Of a stretch of 64,000 nt of DNA, positions 60,001 to 64,000 are shown piece after piece. Under the pieces are notes generated by a model. It had not been told where the DNA came from, ran no database searches, and worked only from the letters and a program-made list of their open reading frames with translations. Every line of letters begins with the position of its first letter. Within the stretch, counting starts at the first letter, position 1. The DNA comes from Arabidopsis thaliana (lineage: Eukaryota > Streptophyta > Magnoliopsida > Brassicales > Brassicaceae): contig NC_003070.9 of assembly GCF_000001735.4 (NCBI RefSeq), positions 29,869,971 to 29,933,970 on the forward strand. Reading direction: 5' to 3'. Made by a program: the position numbers and the translations under genes.

Positions 60001-62338
60001 TTTATATACTATCTCCAGGCCCCTGCTTTTGTGTTTGTGGATGAAATAGATGCTATTGCTGGTAGACATGCTAGAAAAGATCCACGGAGAAGAGCAACTT
60101 TTGAAGCTTTAATTGCGCAACTCGATGGGGAGTAAGAGAATCTGCACTTGTTTATAAATCTTAGTGATATGTACATGTTTTCATCGGGTTTGTATCAAGG
60201 CTTTCATACTTAATATTGTACCACCTGCAGGAAAGAGAAGACAGGTATCGATAGGTTTTCTTTGAGACAAGCTGTGATATTTATCTGTGCTACCAATAGA
60301 CCTGATGAACTCGACCTTGAGTTTGTCCGTTCTGGCCGTATTGACCGTCGGCTGTATATTGGGTTGCCTGATGCAAAGCAAAGGGTGCAAATATTTGGAG
60401 TTCACAGTGCTGGGAAGAACCTTGCAGAAGATATAGACTTTGGGAAGGCAAGTTGTTTTCCTGCTATTTTTCAATCCCAATAACATGTTTGATATAGGTG
60501 TTTGCTCATTCATAACAACTATATCCTTTTTCACATCCAGCTTGTTTTTCGAACGGTTGGCTTTTCCGGGGCAGATATCCGGAATCTTGTTAACGAAGCG
60601 GCTATAATGTCGGTATGTCATATTCTTATGTGGATCTCAATTTCCCAATTTAGTTATACCATTTCTAGAGGAGCGTTGTTGATCGTAATCCAATTTTACA
60701 GGTAAGGAAGGGACGTTCTTACATATATCAACAAGACATTGTTGATGTGTTAGATAAACAATTGCTCGAGGGTATGGGTGTACTTCTTACAGAGGAAGAG
60801 CAACAGAAATGTGAACAAAGTGTTCGTACTGACATCCTTTGTACTATTTATCTCAAAACATACTATGCTCCACAGCTAAAAAAGCCCTAACCGTTAAAGC
60901 TTATGTAATATTAGGTATCTTACGAAAAGAAGAGACTTCTGGCTGTTCATGAGGCTGGTCATATAGTGTTGGCTCATTTGTTTCCTCGATTTGACTGGCA
61001 TGCATTTTCGCAGCTCCTTCCTGGTGGCAAGGTCTGTTTCAAATATATATTTTTCAGTTGTAATGATAGTGGTGTTTGAACACTCAACAGTCAACACAGT
61101 GTAAGAATGGATTAAATAAACTTTTCTCTTGAATCTTACAGGAAACTGCTGTATCGGTTTTCTATCCACGTGAAGACATGGTAGACCAAGGGTATACCAC
61201 GTTTGGTTATATGAAAATGCAAATGGTGGTAGCTCATGGTGGACGCTGTGCTGAACGTGTGGTTTTTGGCGATAATGTCACTGATGGAGGAAAAGATGAC
61301 CTGGAGAAGATAACAAAAGTAAGTACTCTCCCTTTCTCGTTTAACTAATTACTGTGCCTTGCTTTTCAGCTTCTGATTAAACCTTCAACTCGGTAGCTAA
61401 AATAACATCTATGTAACTGCATATCTGCAAAGTGCTTGTGTTTTGAGTAATATTAATGTTTAGTCTTCCATTCTAAATTTGACCTGACATTACATTTTCA
61501 GATTGCCAGGGAGATGGTGATTAGCCCTCAAAGTGCGAGATTAGGTCTCACTCAACTTGTAAAAAAGATTGGAATGGTGGATTTACCAGATAACCCAGAC
61601 GGCGAGCTGATAAAATACCGGGTATATCCATTAATCAGAGACTGATACTATCCCATTTTTGCTGATCTTACATATTCTCAGTAGTTCCTCACGTTCTTTT
61701 CAACTTGGTGATGTTATATCAGTGGGACCATCCTCATGTAATGCCAGCAGAGATGTCGGTAGAAGTATCCGAGCTATTCACCCGTGAGTTGACAAGGGTA
61801 ATTTATCTTCGACTCAGCACACCTAATCTGATTTAAACTCTCCCATGTGGAGCTTGAACATATAGATGGTATTTGAATGTTGGTGACAGTATATCGAGGA
61901 GACTGAAGAACTTGCGATGAATGCTCTGAGAGCAAACAGGCACATTCTGGACTTAATCACCAGAGAGTTATTAGAAAAATCAAGGATTACTGGATTGGTA
62001 CACTTTCTGAAACTTCAATGACAATTCATTATGACCTTTTATGTGCTTAGATACTCTCAGTCTGAAGAAATATTGCTTTCATTTTGTAGGAAGTGGAAGA
62101 GAAAATGAAGGATCTTTCTCCGTTAATGTTTGAGGATTTTGTGAAGCCATTCCAGATAAACCCTGATGATGTAGTCTATATATTATCTTCTTGTTGATCC
62201 TCAATCCTCAGCTCTAGTTCCCATTTTAAGTGTGTGACACTAGTTGTTCTTTCTTTTCAGGAGGAGCTTTTACCTCACAAGGATCGAGTGAGCTATCAGC
62301 CAGTTGATTTACGTGCTGCGCCACTCCACAGAAGCTAG
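57006..62338 (+). CDS. FTSH12: Plastid AAA/M41 metalloprotease FTSH12, 1008 aa
   Basis: Nineteen exons: 57006-57434, 57664-57848, 58055-58281, 58498-58775, 59008-59085, 59165-59407, 59511-59651, 59756-59923, 60019-60131, 60231-60447, 60541-60612, 60702-60821, 60915-61031, 61142-61318, 61502-61621, 61723-61797, 61890-61997, 62090-62170, 62261-62338. They join to 1008 residues. N-terminal transit peptide (about 50), a membrane segment near 155-175 (AALFIYAFALLLSC) and another near 430-455. Walker A GPPGTGKT is at 533-540, Walker B FVFVDEID near 588-594, then the second region of homology with RSGRIDRR. The zinc motif HEAGH is intact at 769-773. It is the proteolytic member of the inner-envelope FtsH12-FtsHi import-motor complex. 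Intron 10 (60448-60540) has a GC donor. Length exceeds ordinary FtsH (about 700) because of the N-terminal extension. Confidence 0.96.
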
Positions 62339-62885
62339 AAGCTTTACTCTTATCCTGTCACACCACAGGATTGTTCCCAACTTCTTCAATAGTGAAAACC
62401 AAAAAGGTTTGATCAATCTAAAAAAATCATCTTAAAAGAGCTTTTGCCCCCCATCATTGGTTTAGGTATAGAATATCCGCAGTTATGTTCCTGGCCCAGC
62501 CGGATTTTGTACTGTGTCTGTCTGTATTTGATGATATATATCTGCAGTTGAACATTTTCAGAGAAACCATATGATATGCTCACATAAGAAAACCTTTCCT
62601 GTTATTTGCCTGGTCAAGAATTCTTCATCTTTGCAAACACAGTGCATAGCTATAAAAGGGATGCATGTGTATTCAACAGATACATGTGACAAAACAATTT
62701 CAACCAACTGGAATAAACTTTTCAACTTTTTTTTGTTTGTTTTTGTTAAAGAACAAAAAAAGGAAAGGAGAAGGATCAAGAAATATCTCTCTCCAAACCC
62801 CAAATCGAAAAAGTATAAAAGAATTGGACTCTTTGTAATCGACTTATGTTCTCTTTTCACTGCACATAAGAAAAAGAAAGGTTTT
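62339..62885. other. Convergent 3' flanks of FTSH12 and the Raf-like kinase
   Basis: 547 bases without a gene. Open frames on both strands here run into poly-A/T-rich sequence and are artefacts. Confidence 0.6.
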
Positions 62886-64000
62886 TCATTTGGAAGCCCT
62901 GTGAGCTGATGGCTTGGATTGAGTTGAAGTTGCTGCTGATGACATTACTCGTAAGCGACCAGCTATCTCTGTGAAAGATGGTCTTGCCATTGGGTTTGGT
63001 GCCCAACATTCCTCCATTAGTGTTCTCCATTCATCGTCACAGAAGCCTGGTATGGTTGGTCTCAGTGTGTTGTTCACTATCCCACCTGCACTTTCACAAT
63101 GAAGTCATCATCATCTTAAATTTCATACCCACGGCATTCAGAACAAGAATGAACAGGCAGAAACTCGATAGACCATGAGTTACTTGCACGCACCTATTAT
63201 TGCCCCATAGTGCATATTGGCATATGGTTCCTCTCCGGTTAGAATCTCCCACAGAACGATACCGAAAGAGAAAACATCAACCTGCAGGCAAAAAAACAAG
63301 AATATAACAGATCTTCTAGTTTAGTTGCATTCTCAGTCAGTTTGTGATAACATAAGATTCTCATCTCAAGAAACTAAACACTATTCATCTCAGCTTTTCA
63401 TAAACGGGAAGATAGGTGACTGTTGCAGAGGATTCATCATTCTAGCAGTTAAAGTGGTAATTGATATTTACTGTGCATCTTATCATATTAATGTTTACCT
63501 TTTCAGAAACTTTGCTACTGCTCCCGTTTAGAAGCTCTGGTGCCATCCACGGTAAGGTTCCACGTACACCACCAGATACCAACGTATTTCTCTTGATTTT
63601 TGACAAACCAAAGTCACCAACCTGAGGTAGAAGAGCATGCGGATATTAATGCGATTTATTCAAAAATCATATTAAACTAAATTCATCGACGGGAAGGTCT
63701 AGCAATCGTGTTACCTTGCAGATTGGGCGAGAAGGATCTTTCAAGTTCACAAGTAAATTGTCACATTTCAAATCAAAGTGAACAGTGTTTTTGGAGTGTA
63801 AATATTCCATTCCAAATGCAGCATCCATGGCAATGATTAGTCTCTTACGACGATCAAGATGCCTGATAATACAAAGAAGGAAAATAGATAAAACTTTATA
63901 AGATAAACGAACTGGAACCAATTAAAGTGATATCAGAGAACCTAACAAGCCGAACTTTACCTGTCCTTCCGGACCAGAACATGCCTCAGAGAACCATCAA
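62886..64000 (-). CDS. Raf-like MAPKK kinase, C-terminal part only
   Basis: Five exons are inside the window: from 64000 to 63961, then 63862-63715, 63621-63499, 63281-63194 and 63085-62886; the gene continues beyond the edge. They encode the last 198 complete codons: the end of the N-lobe ([10 protein letters not shown]), the catalytic loop [24 protein letters not shown] in the activation segment, [18 protein letters not shown] and [16 protein letters not shown]. The arginine of the usual HRD is Phe, so it is a non-RD kinase. The tail is Ser/Thr-rich. It resembles B4-group Raf kinases (RAF20, At1g79570 from memory), which carry a PB1 domain at the N-terminus, outside this window. Signalling partners cannot be read from the sequence. 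Confidence 0.9.

Overview
The window is plant nuclear DNA: AT-rich intergenic sequence, GT-AG introns with short exons, TATA boxes, telo-boxes and site II (TGGGCY) promoters. Gene order, exon structure and protein lengths match Arabidopsis thaliana chromosome 1, about At1g79420 to At1g79570. That assignment rests on recognising the proteins from memory; no search was run.

Layout. (1) 1-17.3 kb: a DUF620 protein (+), the phloem MYB-CC factor APL (-), with about 3.4 kb of gene-free AT-rich sequence on either side of APL, and the 20-exon mitochondrial succinic semialdehyde dehydrogenase ALDH5F1 (-). (2) 17.8-24.5 kb: ALIS5 (CDC50/LEM3 flippase subunit, +), divergent from ALDH5F1, then GA2 (ent-kaurene synthase, +). 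(3) 24.8-29.3 kb: IMP dehydrogenase (-) and a secreted proline-rich X8-domain protein (-). (4) 30.6-39.2 kb: the PPR protein EMB2217 (+), KDO-8-phosphate synthase KDSA1 (+), a possible short-peptide or non-coding transcript (+), and a DUF2358 protein (-). (5) 39.2-42.4 kb: no protein gene, but a duplicated intergenic module, two hairpin-forming direct repeats, and two box C/D snoRNA-like sequences behind a telo-box/site II/TATA promoter (-). (6) 42.4-52.7 kb: the Mn-type CDF transporter MTP9 (-), plastid GAPDH GAPCP1 (-) with a relic copy of its own exon 12 region downstream, and a long PPR protein (-). (7) 52.7-54.4 kb: a divergent U5 snRNA gene with USE, TATA, Sm site and 3'-end signal (-), plus a 5'-truncated copy. 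(8) 54.4-64 kb: cytosolic phosphoglycerate kinase PGK3 (-), FTSH12 (+), and the 3' end of a Raf-like kinase (-) that runs off the window.

This is a normal mix of housekeeping, plastid, mitochondrial and developmental genes, not a pathway cluster. IMPDH, KDSA, the DUF2358 gene, MTP9, GAPCP, the LEM3/CDC50 gene and the Raf-like kinase recall, from memory, a syntenic set near At1g16270-At1g16390. The window is therefore probably one half of an ancient whole-genome duplication block. The protein models were rebuilt exon by exon; all reading phases close and lengths agree with the families. The least ordinary content is non-coding: the U5-like snRNA pair, the snoRNA-like cluster, several direct repeats, and three small insertions flanked by target-site duplications.
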